Positions 10,732-21,912 of a stretch of 64,000 nt of DNA are shown here, piece after piece; positions within the stretch are counted from its first letter, which is position 1; each line of letters opens with the position of its first letter. The stretch covers positions 76,561,580-76,625,579 of the forward strand of contig NC_083610.1 of NCBI RefSeq assembly GCF_029168945.1. The letters run 5' to 3'. This DNA is from Cannabis sativa. Its lineage: Eukaryota > Streptophyta > Magnoliopsida > Rosales > Cannabaceae. Under the pieces are notes generated by a model. It was not told where the DNA came from and searched no databases. It was given only the letters and a program-made list of their open reading frames with translations. The position numbers were made by a program, and so were the translations under genes.

Positions 10732-12561
10732 CACTATAATAAATATAGGTTTTAGGGGCGACAAAAATCGCCCCTAAAGTACAGAAATTCACTCCTAATA
10801 GGTATTAGAGGCGAAAAGTCACCCTTAAAATGTCGTCTCTAAAAGTATGCGCATAAAAGTACTATTAGGGGCGACAAAAATGTCGCTTCTAATTAGGAGC
10901 AACAAAAGTCATCCCTAAAAATAATCGACAAAAACTGACGATTACTTTTAGAAGTCACCCCTAAAAAAGAGAGTCAGACAGTGATTTTGACTTTTAAAAG
11001 TTGCTCCTAATATAATTAATATTATAAAAAATTATTTCAAAATGTTTAAATATATTTTATTAATAATAATTAAAATGGTATAATAGTATACTTGGATTGT
11101 TTTTCTACTCTTAGCCATATGTTATTTAGGAAAAACTTAATCTATACATACCAAAAGCAACACACAATATCATTTAATTTCAAACTTAATCTATCAAGGG
11201 AAAATTAATTAAAAATTTGCTAAGTTGAATAACCATTATTCACCAGCATTTCAAGAAGAAAAGAAAAATAAACATTCAGTACCAAAAATAAAAACCCAAA
11301 TGGGAACTTAGATTTAAAATTGAAAATAAGAACTTGAAATCTAGAAATAATAAGAGAAAAAAGTAGAAGAGTACGTATAACAAGTCAATGACATCAATGG
11401 CCTCATGACGCTTGGCGTTCCCAACTGCCACCATCACAGGTAATGAAGAAGCCTTGGACTCTTGGCCATAATGGGTTGAACCATTCTACTTCACCAAATT
11501 TACAAGTTGAGATATATAATCTATCATTCCAAAACTCCCCAAAAATAGCAGAACTACGTTCTATGCTAATAAACACAACCCATGAACCAAAAAGATGTCA
11601 TTTAAAAATATGAGTAATAGATTGTTTCAATATGTATATATTTATATACATAAATATATATATATTTATATGAGTAGTAGACAAAGAGAGATGCCTTGCC
11701 TTCCCTTCTTCAACTTGGAGGTGTTGTCGATATTGGACTGAGTTGTTCACGGCGGCCGTTAGAGGTTGAAAAAAAGAGAGAGAACAAAGGGGGATGAGGG
11801 TCATGGGATTGAGACTGGTGGAGGGCCGTTCATGGGATGGGTGGCTGGTTTTGATGCTGGATTTCAATTTTTTTTGTTCATGGCAGAGAATGAAAATGAG
11901 AGAAAAAGAAGAAAAGAAGAGAATGGGGGCTCGAAGGGAAGGCTAGGTTTTTTTTTAAACAAACTTTGTTGCTCTTAAAAGTTGTTCCTAATAAATAAAG
12001 TTTGTCAAATCACACGTTTAGAGACGACATTTGTCGCCCCTAATGCTAATAGCGAGAAAAATTCTGCCAAAACATTTTTTTTTTATGAATCAAGTTAATT
12101 TCATTACTCCAAGAAAATTTTTACAAAACTATACCACCCTCCATCTAGAGTATCTAAATAATCTCTATTATTTACAAAGTTTCAAACCATATTCTATCTC
12201 TATTGGTCACTTTTTTGGGCCAAATACAAGAAATTCGACTCTTTGTAACATTCTTGACTTGTGCTATGATTATATCACTATTTACAACTTTTTTTCCCCA
12301 AAAAATTGAGTTTCAGGAGCACCACAATGCATACACCAAAGCTGCCAGTGCAGCAGCCAACACTCTCCTTCGAAACTTGCTTATTTAAATTTTATTATGC
12401 CCCTATTAATTATAAAATCGTTCCTACTTGTATACAAATTAAATAAAATTAAATTTTGTTAGGCGCGACATTGTTTTCTCACCCCTAATATTCCTATTAT
12501 TAGAAGCGGCTTTTTGTTACTTCTAAATGTGTCGCCCTTAAAACCTAAATATGTTTTAGTG
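10732..12561. mobile_element. non-autonomous CACTA (En/Spm) element
   Basis: The left end reads CACTATAATAAATATAGG and the reverse complement of the right end CACTAAAACATATTTAGG; both run on into GTTTTA-GGGCGACA. The flanks are tat on both sides (10729-10731 and 12562-12564), the 3-bp TSD expected for CACTA. Multiple ggggcgac/gtcgcccc subterminal repeats lie at about 10755-10990 and 12015-12040, 12460-12545. No transposase is present in the 1.83 kb, so it must rely on enzyme from elsewhere. Confidence 0.9.
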
Positions 12562-12593
12562 TATCAGTCTTTCACCATTGGCATTTGATTCCT

Positions 12594-13537
12594 TGTAGGA
12601 TTTTTCTTGGTGAATTTCCAAGAATGCCCTACACCAACTCAAGTATTCAGTCAAAAACGACAGGGACAAAACTGTCCCAGAAAATTCAACTTAAACCAAT
12701 ACCAAACGACAAAGAAACACTGTTGTATTCACCTGCACAACAAATCGTTTTAACCAAACGATTTGTCGTTCTGCCTTGAACAAAACTCAGTGAAATCAGA
12801 GCTAACCCTAGCTCATTTCACTCATTCAAACATTCGAGAGTGTCTCAAACTCTCTCACTTTCTCTCTGCCTTCTCTCTGGTTCTCGAACCCTAGAACCAG
12901 AGATTCTTCTCGATCTCTTGATCGATCTCACCCAGAAATCATCCCAGAAACACCATACAACACACATACACAAAGATCAAACAAAACACAGTAGGTTAGA
13001 GTGAAAAAAAAAACAAACACCAGAGATTATAGAGGTTCGCCCTAAATCAGGGGTACGTCCTCTTTCGAGCTCGCCTTGAAGACGATCCTCAGATCTGCAC
13101 TATTTGAAGAAGATTAATACAAAAGGTGAGAAATCCAAGTCACAATCTTTGACTGGTATTTCTGATGATCTCTCTTTTTCTTTTCTGTGTTTATTTCTCT
13201 CTTATTTTCTTTTCTCACTCACTGACTCTTTTCTTTTTCTTTGCATGAACTTGAAACAACGAGTTTTGGAGCTGAAGCTTCCAGATCTGAAAATCTGGGT
13301 TCTAGATTTCTAGTATCTCTCAACTGAGAGATTGGTAAGGCTCTAGATCCCTTTATATAGTTGTAGATTAGGGTTGATCAAGGTCTAGGAGTTAGTTACA
13401 ATTTCGGTTGTAACTAACTACTAGATTTTGATCCACTAGAGGCGAAGCCACATAGGATCTGGTCTGTTTTATTTATATTTTTCTTCTCTTCTATAAAGCT
13501 GTAATAATAAGTGTGACAGGGGGGATCTAATTTAACA
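12594..13537 (-). repeat. 3' LTR of copia-1
   Basis: 944 bp. In element orientation it starts TGTTAAATTAGATCCC and ends AAAAATCCTACA. A purine-rich AAGGTGGAAAT just upstream (13538-13548 on the plus map) is the likely polypurine tract for plus-strand priming. Confidence 0.93.
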
Positions 13538-13618
13538 ATTTCCACCTTAGATCTCTCCTGGAACACTTATTCTTATAGTGCATCTTTCTTCAAGGGTCTT
13601 AGCTCATTGTGGTAATGG

Positions 13619-14362
13619 TCATCCACCATTACCAACCCCTAACAAGTCCAAGCAATGCTTGAACTTAGTTAAGGGTAGCACCTTAGTACCGATATCAGAA
13701 GGATTCTCTTCAGTGGGAACTTTCTCTATCTGTACAACCTTCTGTGTCACTTTATCTCGTATAAAGTGGTACTTGATTTCCACATGTTTGGTTCTGTCGT
13801 GAAAGATAGGATTCTTACACAAGTGGATACAGCTCTGGCTATCTGAGTAGATTATAGGTTCTTCATCTAGTAATTTCAGTTCTTCTAGTAGTCCTTTAAG
13901 CGAAATAGCCTCTTTAATTGCTTCAGTAACAGCTACATACTCAGATTCTGTTGTAGATAATGCTACAACAGGCTACAGTTGTACTTTCCAGCTGATACAA
14001 TTTCCCCATAGTGTAAAGGAATAGGCGGAGGTAGATTTCCTACTATCTCTGTCACCTGCATAGTCTGCATCACTGTACCCAGTGATCATTCTGCTATTGT
14101 CCCTTCTCTTGTAGTTTAATCCCACTTCTGTAGATCCCAATAGGTATCTTAACAACCATTTCATAGCCTCCCAGTGTTGTTTACCTGGGTTTGCCATGTA
14201 CTTGCTTAGTACACTAATGGCATAGGCTAAATCTGGTCTAGTACTGACCATTAGATACATCACTGATCCCACTGCACTTGAATAGGGCACTTCACTCATA
14301 GATTCCTTCTCAGCTATAGTTTTAGGGCATTGATCTTTGCTTAGATAGTACTGATTAGTCAT
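13619..14362 (-). pseudogene. copia-1 RT end and RNase H (frameshifted)
   Basis: The frame 14362-13973 reads MTNQYYLSKDQCPKT, YSSAVGSVMYLMVSTRPDLAYA, and GYSDADYAGDRDSRKST, the Copia RNase H region with its first catalytic Asp. A shift near 13975 leads to LSTTESEYVAV (Glu block) and YSDSQSCIHLCKNP, then RTKHVEIKYHFIR, ending at 13619. All the RNase H landmarks are there but split over two frames. Confidence 0.9.
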
Positions 14363-15618
14363 AGGTTGTTAGTATGCTTTGCATTAGTCATAGAAAAATT
14401 TTCTATGACTTTCTTTATGTAGTTCTTCTGATGTAGCCTTAGTGTTCCATGTTCCCTGTCCCTAGAGATATTAATACCTAGGATCTTAGCAGCCTTGCCT
14501 AAGTCCTTCATCTCAAATTCTTCCCTTAGCCAACCCTTCATTAGGTCAATTTTGGTCCTTTCTTTGCTCACAATGAGCATGTCATTTACATACAGAAGTA
14601 AGTAGATGACTTCATCAATTTTAGTACCTTTGTAGTATAGACAGGTATCATAGTAGCTTCTAGTGAATCCCTTCTTGATCATGAACTCATCAAACCTTTT
14701 ATTCCATTGCCTTGGTGACTGTTTAAGTCCATACAGGGACTTAATCAGTTTGCAAACCAAGTCTTCCTTGCCTTTTTCCTCATATCCCTTAGGTTGTTGC
14801 ATGTAGATCTCTTCCTCAAGTTCCCCATGTAGAAATGCAGTAGTTGCATCCATTTGATCAACTTCTAGGTCAAATTGAGTAGCTATGGTAAGTATAATTC
14901 TGATAGTTTTATACTTAGCCACAGGTGAGAATATCTCATTAAAATCAATCCCCTCTTTCTGTGTAAACCCTTTAGCCACTAGTCTTGCCTTAAACTTCTT
15001 AGGATCTGCCTCAGTAAGTCCTTCCTTATGTTTGAAAAGCCATTTGCATGAAACAATGCTCTTTCCCTTATGTTTCTTCACTAGTATCCATGTTCTGTTC
15101 TTTCTCAGAGATTCCATCTCTGTATCCATTGCCTTGGACCATTTCTTGGCATCTTTATCAGTCATAGCTTCCTCATAAGTCTTAGGTTCTGTCATCTCCA
15201 CTCCCATAGCACAAAAGAATGCATAGGCTAGCACTTCTTCCCAAGCAGTGAAATTGAATCTCTGTGTAGGTCTGGGAACCCTTCTAGTTCTGTCTCTGGT
15301 TAGTTGGTAATCTTGTATTGCCTCAGTTTCTTGCTCTTCTTCTAGAATAGGTTCCACATGAATGTTGTCATCCTGAACTTGGTCATTTCCTTCCAGGTTT
15401 TCATCTCCCTGAGTGTTTTCCACCTGTTCTGGTTCCACCTGAACAGTATTAGGTTGAGTGTTCCTTGTTTGCATGTCCACAGATGTGCCTGCAGGGTTAG
15501 TGTCTAAAGTAGGGCTAGATACAGAGTTATTATTATTAGTAATACAAGGAAATAAGTCTTCCTTAAAAATAACATCCCTACTGTTTATAGCTTTAAACCC
15601 TTGTTCTCTCTTACCCAT
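14359..15618 (-). pseudogene. copia-1 reverse transcriptase
   Basis: The open frame of 419 codons holds a Copia RT: WSKAMDTEMESLRKNRTW, SCKWLFKHKE, KARLVAKGFTQKEGIDF, DQMDATTAFLHGELEEEIYM, LYGLKQSPRQW, then LLLYVNDMLIVSK. The catalytic box normally reads YVDD; here it is YVND, so one of the two metal-binding Asp residues is lost. The frame is offset from gag-pro-int at 15585-15618 and from RNase H at about 14360, each by a small indel. Confidence 0.9.
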
Positions 15619-17828
15619 AATCTGTAGCCTTTAGTGCCTTCAGGATAGCCTAGGAATACACATTTGAGAGCTCTAGGCTCCAATTTTCCCACACTTTGAT
15701 GTGCATAGGCTGCACATCCAAACACTCTTAAGTTTGAAAGATCAGGGGGCTTACCTGACCAGATCTCCTCTGGTGTCTTGAATTCAATGGCACTGGATGG
15801 ACTTCTATTCACCAGGTATGCTGCTGTTAACACAGCTTCTCCCCAAAATCCTTTAGTAAGTCCAGATTGCATTAATAGGCATTTGACCTTGTTCATCAAG
15901 GTCCTATTCATTCTTTCTGCTACCCCATTCTGTTGAGGAGTGATCCTCACAGTTCTGTGCCTTTGAATTCCAACAGAACCACAGTACCTGTTAAATTCAT
16001 CACTGCAAAACTCCAAGCCATTGTCAGTTCTTAGGGTTTTCACCCTTTGATTAGTTAAATTTTCCATTAGAGTTTTCCATTGTATGAATTTAGATAGTGC
16101 CTCATTTTTATGTTTAAGTAAAAATACCCAAACTTTCCTAGAATGGTCATCTACAATAGACATAAAATACACATTACCACCATGTGTTGGAGTTTTCTCT
16201 GGTCCCCAAAGATCAGAGTGAACATACTCCAATATATGCTTAGTTTTATGAATGCTAGTTTTAAATTTTAACCTATGATGTTTACCTAGGACACAAGATT
16301 CACAGAAATCCACTTTACTTACTCTGTCCTTACCCAGTAGCCTTTGATCACTCATGATCTGTAGGCCTTTCTCAATGATATGCCCCAATCTCCTATGCCA
16401 TAGAACAGCCTTTAAGTCTTCTGGATTGCTAGTGACTACAGTGTTACATTGAGTCACTGGTTCTCCATCTAAATAGTAAAGTCCTTCATGTTTGTGGCCT
16501 TTAATGATTGTCACAGCTCCCTTACTTAGCTTCATTGAACCTGCTTCAATTTTGCTAATAATACCCATGTCATCTAGAACACTTATAGAAATTAAATTTC
16601 TAGCAAGATTAGGGACATACCTTACACCAGTTAGGTTTCTAACAATTCCATCAAACATTTTAAAACTGACATGACCTGAACCTTCTATATTGCATGTATT
16701 GTTGTTTCCCAATCTTACTTTGCCACCTTTAGAATCCCTATAGTCAGTTAGGATTTCCCTAGAATTTGTCATGTGAAAAGTACACCCAGAATCCAATATC
16801 CAATCATCTTTGAAAGATGTAGATGCAACATAGACTTCACCACTGTCATAACCATCTGAGTAATTAGCTTCTTGCTGTTTGTCATTTTGATGTTTGTTGT
16901 GATCTGTTCTTTCTGGGAGTCTGCCTCCTTTCTTTTTCTTGTATTTGTTGTTGTAGAAATAGCAGTCTTTCTTGTAGTGTCCAGTTTTTCCACAGTAGAA
17001 ACAACCTGTAGAATCACCAGAATCTCTTGATGGTGATCTACTCTTCCCTCTGTTTGAGTTTCTGTGATGATGTGTGCTATTGCTTCTACCTCTGTTCTGG
17101 TAGGGTTTCTTGTGAGATGGCCTTCCTCTACTTAGGTTTACTTCACCATGTCTAGAATTGGATTTTTCACTCTTCATCTCTAAGTCTTTAGATTTTAGGG
17201 CAGAAATGACTTCATCAAGTGTGATTGAAGTCCTTCCATACTTGATTCCTGTCTTTACCTCTCTGTATGAATCAGGCAATGAATTTAGGATGATTATTGC
17301 CTGATTTTCATCACTTAGAGCTTCATTCTCTCCTGAATTTGCCAATTCAATATGCATTCTGAGAAACTCATCAAGATTTTGATCTAGGGTTTTAGTATGA
17401 CTCATCTTAAACCCAAAGATTCTCTCCTTTAGATAGATCTTATTAGTTAGAGACTTTTGTTGAAACTGTTCTTCAAGTTTCTTCCAAATCTTGGCAGGGG
17501 TTTCTTCTTTATCAACCAATCTGATGATGGCATCAGAAAGGTTGAAAATTATGATCCCTGTAGCTGTTTCTAACAGCTCTTCTTGCTGTATTTTTGAAGT
17601 GTTGTCTGGCCATTCAATAGGGTCTTCAAGAACCCTCAGCAATTTCTGTTGAGCCAACAGAGATCTGATCTTTCTCCTCCAGATCCTGTAATCACCAGAT
17701 CCATCAAAACGATCAATATCAACTTTGATATTACTCATGTTAGAAAAGTCAAAATTAAATTGAGTAGAGTTTATAGGAATAGATTGGTTATCAATTTGTG
17801 GAATTTCCACAGCTTTTCCAGTGTCCAC
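15585..17828 (-). CDS. copia-1 gag-protease-integrase polyprotein part
   Basis: A 747-codon open frame starting MDTGKAVEIPQ. Gag occupies roughly residues 1-270, with a zinc knuckle CFYCGKTGHYKKDC near residue 275. Protease follows with WILDSGCTFHM near residue 345. Integrase has the HHCC pattern (WHRRLGH ... CESCVLGK) near residues 475-520 and the DDE core: HSDLWGP, LRTDNGLEF and GVAERMNRTL. The frame ends LWVRENKGLKL where a 1-bp shift breaks continuity with RT. Start chosen at the first Met after the primer-binding site. Confidence 0.92.
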   Translation of the reverse strand: MDTGKAVEIPQIDNQSIPINSTQFNFDFSNMSNIKVDIDRFDGSGDYRIWRRKIRSLLAQQKLLRVLEDPIEWPDNTSKIQQEELLETATGIIIFNLSDAIIRLVDKEETPAKIWKKLEEQFQQKSLTNKIYLKERIFGFKMSHTKTLDQNLDEFLRMHIELANSGENEALSDENQAIIILNSLPDSYREVKTGIKYGRTSITLDEVISALKSKDLEMKSEKSNSRHGEVNLSRGRPSHKKPYQNRGRSNSTHHHRNSNRGKSRSPSRDSGDSTGCFYCGKTGHYKKDCYFYNNKYKKKKGGRLPERTDHNKHQNDKQQEANYSDGYDSGEVYVASTSFKDDWILDSGCTFHMTNSREILTDYRDSKGGKVRLGNNNTCNIEGSGHVSFKMFDGIVRNLTGVRYVPNLARNLISISVLDDMGIISKIEAGSMKLSKGAVTIIKGHKHEGLYYLDGEPVTQCNTVVTSNPEDLKAVLWHRRLGHIIEKGLQIMSDQRLLGKDRVSKVDFCESCVLGKHHRLKFKTSIHKTKHILEYVHSDLWGPEKTPTHGGNVYFMSIVDDHSRKVWVFLLKHKNEALSKFIQWKTLMENLTNQRVKTLRTDNGLEFCSDEFNRYCGSVGIQRHRTVRITPQQNGVAERMNRTLMNKVKCLLMQSGLTKGFWGEAVLTAAYLVNRSPSSAIEFKTPEEIWSGKPPDLSNLRVFGCAAYAHQSVGKLEPRALKCVFLGYPEGTKGYRLWVRENKGLKL

Positions 17829-17911
17829 AACTTCTTGTTGTGCTTCTCCTTCTTCTTCCAGTCTTGATCACTTTCTTGATCCTTTCTTGAGTTGAATTTA
17901 GCTTGAACCAA

Positions 17912-17924
17912 GGCTCTGATACCA
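17912..17924 (-). other. primer-binding site of copia-1
   Basis: Reads TGGTATCAGAGCC on the minus strand, one base inside the 5' LTR end. It is complementary to the 3' end of plant initiator-Met tRNA. Confidence 0.92.
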
Positions 17925-17925
17925 C

Positions 17926-18874
17926 TGTAGGATTTTTCTTGGTGAATTTCCAAGAATGCCCTACACCAACTCAAATATTCAGTCAAAAACGACAGGGACA
18001 AAACTGTCCCAGAAAATTCAACTTAAACCAATACCAAACGACAAAGAAACACTGTCGTATTCACCTGCACGAAAAATCGTTTTAACCAAACGATTTGAAG
18101 TTCTGCCTTGAACAAAACTCAGTGAAATCAGAGCTAACCCTAGCTCATTTCACTCATTCAAACATTCGAGAGTTTCTCAAACTCTCTCACTTTCTCTCTG
18201 CCTTCTCTCTGGTTCTCGAACCCTAGAACCAGAGATTCTTCTCGACCTCTTGATCGATCTCACCCAGAAATCATCCCAGAAACACCATACAACACACATA
18301 CACAAAGATCAAACAAAACACAGTAGGTTAGAGTGAAAAAAAAAAAAACAAACACCAGAGATTATAGAGGTTCGCCCTAAATCAGGGGTACGTCCTCTTT
18401 CGAGCTCGCCTTGAAGACGATCCTCAGATCTGCACTATTTGAAGAAGATTAATACAAAATAGGTGAGAAATCCAAGTCACAATCTTTGACTGGTATTTCT
18501 GATGATCTCTCTTTTTCTTTTCTGTGTTTATTTCTCTTTTATTTTCTTTTCTCACTCACTGACTCTTTTCTTTTTCTTTGCATGAACTTGAAACAACAAG
18601 TTTTGGAGCTGAAGCTTCCAGATCTGAAAATCTGGGTTCTGGATTTCTGGTATCTCTCAACTGAGAGATTGGTAAGGCTCTAGATCCCTTTATATAGTTG
18701 TAGATTAGGGTTGATCAAGGTCTAGGAGTTAGTTACAATTTCGGTTGTAATTAACTACTAGATCTTGATCCACTAGAGGCGAAGCCACATAGGATCTGGT
18801 CTGTTTTATTTGTATTTTTCTTCTCTTCTGTAAAGCTGTAATAATAAGTGTGACAGGGGGGATCTAATTTAACA
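17926..18874 (-). repeat. 5' LTR of copia-1
   Basis: 949 bp, same ends as the 3' copy. It contains the element's promoter (see 18688-18697) and a GAACCTCTATAATCTC motif (18351-18372) that resembles motifs in the other two LTR families of this window. Confidence 0.93.
18688..18697 (-). promoter_or_regulatory. TATA box of copia-1 5' LTR
   Basis: CTATATAAAG on the minus strand, about 180 bp into the LTR; the same sequence is in the 3' LTR at 13351-13360. Position and sequence fit an RNA polymerase II core promoter. Confidence 0.6.
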
Positions 18875-19470
18875 TTCCTCTTACTCAATTCTCTTGAATT
18901 TAGAGTTCCTTGAACTTCTACAAGGGTCAAGGAATCCTCCATACTACAATGTCTATTTGAAATGATTGTAAGATCTTGGTAAAGATCATAATAAAAACAA
19001 AGTTTGATCTTCATCACTAATAGATACATCTATATTAATTCTCCAAATTAAGACTTAGTTAGTTAAAGATATCTAACTTTTTTTTAGACGCCTATCTTCT
19101 TGAATTTAAATGAATATAAGGCTTGCTTTAGATAGAGGCGATTTACCAGAGACTTTGTCATGTAGAGGCTCTCAAGCTTCGACTAAATTCGTGATATTGC
19201 AGATTTCTCTTTGGAGGCTAGTCTGAACATTTATCTCCAACACTCAATATAATTGCACTATGAGCCTTATCAAGAATCATCTTCTTGTCCTTATCTTCAA
19301 GCTTCACGTCGAGACCTTCATCTCCTTTTAGAACATCTTCCAGGCTCTGCTGACAAGAAGAGCCTTCATCTTTAATCACCATAATCCAAAGTCGACGTTT
19401 TGTCCAGTAAATTTCTCCACTTCATAATTTGTCGATCCCATTGTTTTGAGTCCATGCTCACCGCACCAAT
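18875..19470 (-). pseudogene. old Copia gag fragment (copia-3)
   Basis: On the minus strand from about 19455 several short frames together read Copia gag motifs: a start MDSKQWDRQ, then the blocks LEDKDKKMIL, VSKEKSAIS, ESLYMTKS, VNRLYLKQALYSFKF, DVSISDEDQTL and DSLTLVEVQGTLNSRELSKR. Stops and shifts are numerous. The fragment stops where copia-1 is inserted at 18875 and no continuation was recognised on the other side (12562-12593). Confidence 0.75.
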
Positions 19471-19680
19471 TTGTTGTGGAATCGATCCAAAAATCACTAC
19501 AAATCACGAACAAGATCACTTAATCCCAGGGTGATCTTATACTAGTGATGAGATCAAATTACACACAAAGAAGACAGATGAATCTCATACACATTCAAAT
19601 TGATCTACAAACACCACTTTATTTTGTTTCATGAAATTCCTCCCAAAGTGTCACAATTCTCTCATTCATTCCCTCTTTAC

Positions 19681-20508
19681 TACTACAAAAATAGGCTTTT
19701 TATCCCGGTTTTTAGGGGCATTTTATCTCAATTTTTGTTATAATGAAAACCGGAATATATGCTAGTGGGATAAAAGGTCTTATAAAAATCGAGATAAAAA
19801 ACCACTTTTAATCTCGATTATTATAAAAAAACTAGGCTAAAAAACCATTTTTAATCCCGATTTTCCTTTAAAAACTGGGATAAAGAGTGATTTTTTATCC
19901 CAATTTTCCTATAATAACCAGGATTAAAGGTAAAAAAAAATAACAAAAAAAATTTACTAAAACTAATAAGCAACAAACCACACTACAGAGAAATTTTTTT
20001 CCTTAACAATATTTTTCATAAAATATACAATCAATACAGATTTAAACCTCAAATAATCAATACAACACACGAATTGGACAACCACCAATAGCGACGAACT
20101 ACCTTCGACAACCGTGAGTCATTATCAATGATCACAAACAATGACCACAAAGCTTTGTCCACCATGAAAAACCATGAACCCATCGACCACGAACCTTCGC
20201 ACCTGAGGAAATAGAGAAGGAGAGAGAGTTGATCAGTGTTTTAAAAAAAATAAAAAATAAGTAGAACCAAATTAGAGGACGTGGAGCACAGATCTCTTCA
20301 GAACAAAAAAGAAAAAGAAGACAAATGGTACCTGGAAGTTTTAGAGGGGATGGAGCTCGGATCTGAACTCCGTTGACTCATCCTTTGCCAGAAAAAGGTC
20401 GCTGACCTGAGATAATGCACAAAAATAGAAGAATAGGGAAGGACTGAAGCTGAGAGATACGCCATGGCAGAACCCATTTGATCTTCATGTGGGCAGCCAC
20501 TTAGAGAG

Positions 20509-20554
<46 letters not shown>

Positions 20555-20889
20555 GGGTAGGAGGCAATGAGAGTAACCCTAAAAGTTAATTGTTCATTTT
20601 ATATGTGTAGCCGACCCAACAATTAAAAGGCCCAGATATATGGGGACCTTTTATCTCGATTCTTATGTAAAAACCGGAATAGAAAGTCCCATTTAAAATA
20701 TTAAATTGTGTTTGGCAAATGCATAAAAATAGTCTTTCCAACACTGTTTTTTGTCCGTTTTCCAAACAAAACCCTATTCCAAACATTTATTTAAGGCTCC
20801 AAATGTATAAGTGAGATTAAAAGTTTTTATCTTACTTTTTTATTTTTTTAGTGTAAAAAGTAGGATAAAAAATCTGTTTTGTTGTAGTG
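19681..20889. mobile_element. CACTA-like non-autonomous element
   Basis: The left end reads TACTACAAAAATAGGC (first base changed from C) and the reverse complement of the right end CACTACAACAAAACAG. Both ends carry repeated ttttatccc/aatcccggttttt subterminal motifs. No transposase was seen in 1.2 kb. A 3-bp TSD is not clear (tac on the left; tac occurs 3 bp beyond the right end). Confidence 0.7.
20515..20552. repeat. (GA)n microsatellite
   Basis: A (ga)n run of about 38 bp inside the CACTA-like element. It produces a spurious Leu-Ser repeat frame on the other strand. Confidence 0.95.
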
Positions 20890-21115
20890 GTTTACAACTT
20901 TACAAGAATAAAAGAATTCATTCACAAGTTTATAGAGAAAATTTACAAGAAAAATAATGTTTGGCCAACTCAAGGGTTAAAGTTTTTATTTATAGGTGTT
21001 TAGCTACTAATTACAAAAAATAGAATTGGAAATCTTTCTAACAGCCTAGCTAACTTGGAGTAACTTGGACCAATAAGAATAGGATTTGATGACTGGACCA
21101 ACTAATTGATACTAA

Positions 21116-21453
21116 ATAATATATTATTTTTTATATTATAAAAGGGAGGGATTTCAACTTGGCAATTTTTTTTAAGAAAAAGAATGGGTGTCATGAATAA
21201 TAATTAGTGACTAATTACATAATGAAAAATGCCATGTATTAAGCATCTCACGAGGTGATATATTGTTATTGGATATCACATAATTTAATAATTAACTCAC
21301 TGCAATGAGCCACATCACTATAATGTTGAACACGATATGATATATGCTCTTAAACAATAACTTTATTGTGTCGTCGAATAGCATTCTGTATACAAAGTAA
21401 GTACTTATCAATAAAATCTAATTATATATGCTCTTAAACAATATTAATATTAA
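21116..21453. other. 3' flank of the sugar transporter gene
   Basis: AT-rich non-coding sequence downstream of the STP stop codon; presumably includes the 3' UTR. No canonical AATAAA was seen close to the stop on the minus strand. Confidence 0.5.
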
Positions 21454-21912
21454 TTAATGAGAATTCCCCTGCTGAGAGGGAGAACGTAGTTGGCCTTGGC
21501 CTTTCACAAAGCGACCCCAGTACCAATGGCGCTCCCAAACAGTGGCCATGGAATCCAAAGGGATTCCTTTGGTCTCCGGCAAGAAAAGGACAACGAAAAC
21601 AGTCATGGCCGCAATCCAACCGGCGTAGAAGAGGAATGTGCCATATTTGAAGTGACAAAGCATTGTCAAGAAGGTTTGGGACAACACGAAGGTGGTCCCG
21701 AAGTTCACCGCAACACTGATGCTTTGGCCTGTGGCTCGAATTTTCATTGGAAAGATTTCGCTAGGGATGAGCCAGCTCAAAGGGCCCCATGACCATCCAA
21801 AACCAGCAGCGTACGTGCATATTAGCACTAGTATTACTAAAGCGTACCCCTTCGTTATCTCCTTCGTTCCTGAAACACCACTCGTAGTTGCTACCACCCC
21901 AGCCACCGCCAC
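21454..21912 (-). CDS. STP5: STP exon 4 (C-terminal part)
   Basis: 153 codons including the stop TAA. Begins GTGGCGGTGGCT after an AG acceptor and encodes [15 protein letters not shown], then [17 protein letters not shown], the helix [19 protein letters not shown], the family signature [11 protein letters not shown] and a tail with HWYWGRF. The acceptor is not very pyrimidine-rich, but the join keeps the family sequence continuous. Confidence 0.9.
   Translation of the reverse strand: MAVAGVVATTSGVSGTKEITKGYALVILVLICTYAAGFGWSWGPLSWLIPSEIFPMKIRATGQSISVAVNFGTTFVLSQTFLTMLCHFKYGTFLFYAGWIAAMTVFVVLFLPETKGIPLDSMATVWERHWYWGRFVKGQGQLRSPSQQGNSH

Larger units (their letters stand above)
12594..18874 (-). 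mobile_element. complete Ty1/Copia retrotransposon (copia-1)
   Basis: Two LTRs (12594-13537 and 17926-18874) with TG...CA ends enclose a Copia-ordered polyprotein: gag, protease, integrase, RT, RNase H. The flanks are ttcct on both sides (12589-12593 and 18875-18879), a perfect 5-bp TSD. By eye the LTRs differ at about 16 substitutions and a few small indels over 944 bp (about 1.7 percent), so the insertion is fairly young. Frameshifts between integrase and RT, in RT/RNase H, and a changed RT box make this copy probably non-autonomous. Confidence 0.95.
19471..21115 (-). repeat. LTR of copia-3, split by a CACTA-like element
   Basis: In minus orientation the LTR ends CGATTCCACAACA at 19471, followed by AATTGGTGCGGTGAGC in the primer-binding-site position and by the gag fragment. 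The LTR sequence resumes beyond the insertion at 20890 and fades out near 21115; the outer end is uncertain. Without the insert the LTR would be about 430 bp. Confidence 0.55.

Noticed and set aside
11598..11978. Short frames on both strands inside the CACTA element
   Set aside because: No conserved motifs, and they overlap each other; the element appears to be non-coding.
20298..20567. Leu-Ser repeat protein frame
   Set aside because: It comes from the (GA)n microsatellite in the CACTA-like element.
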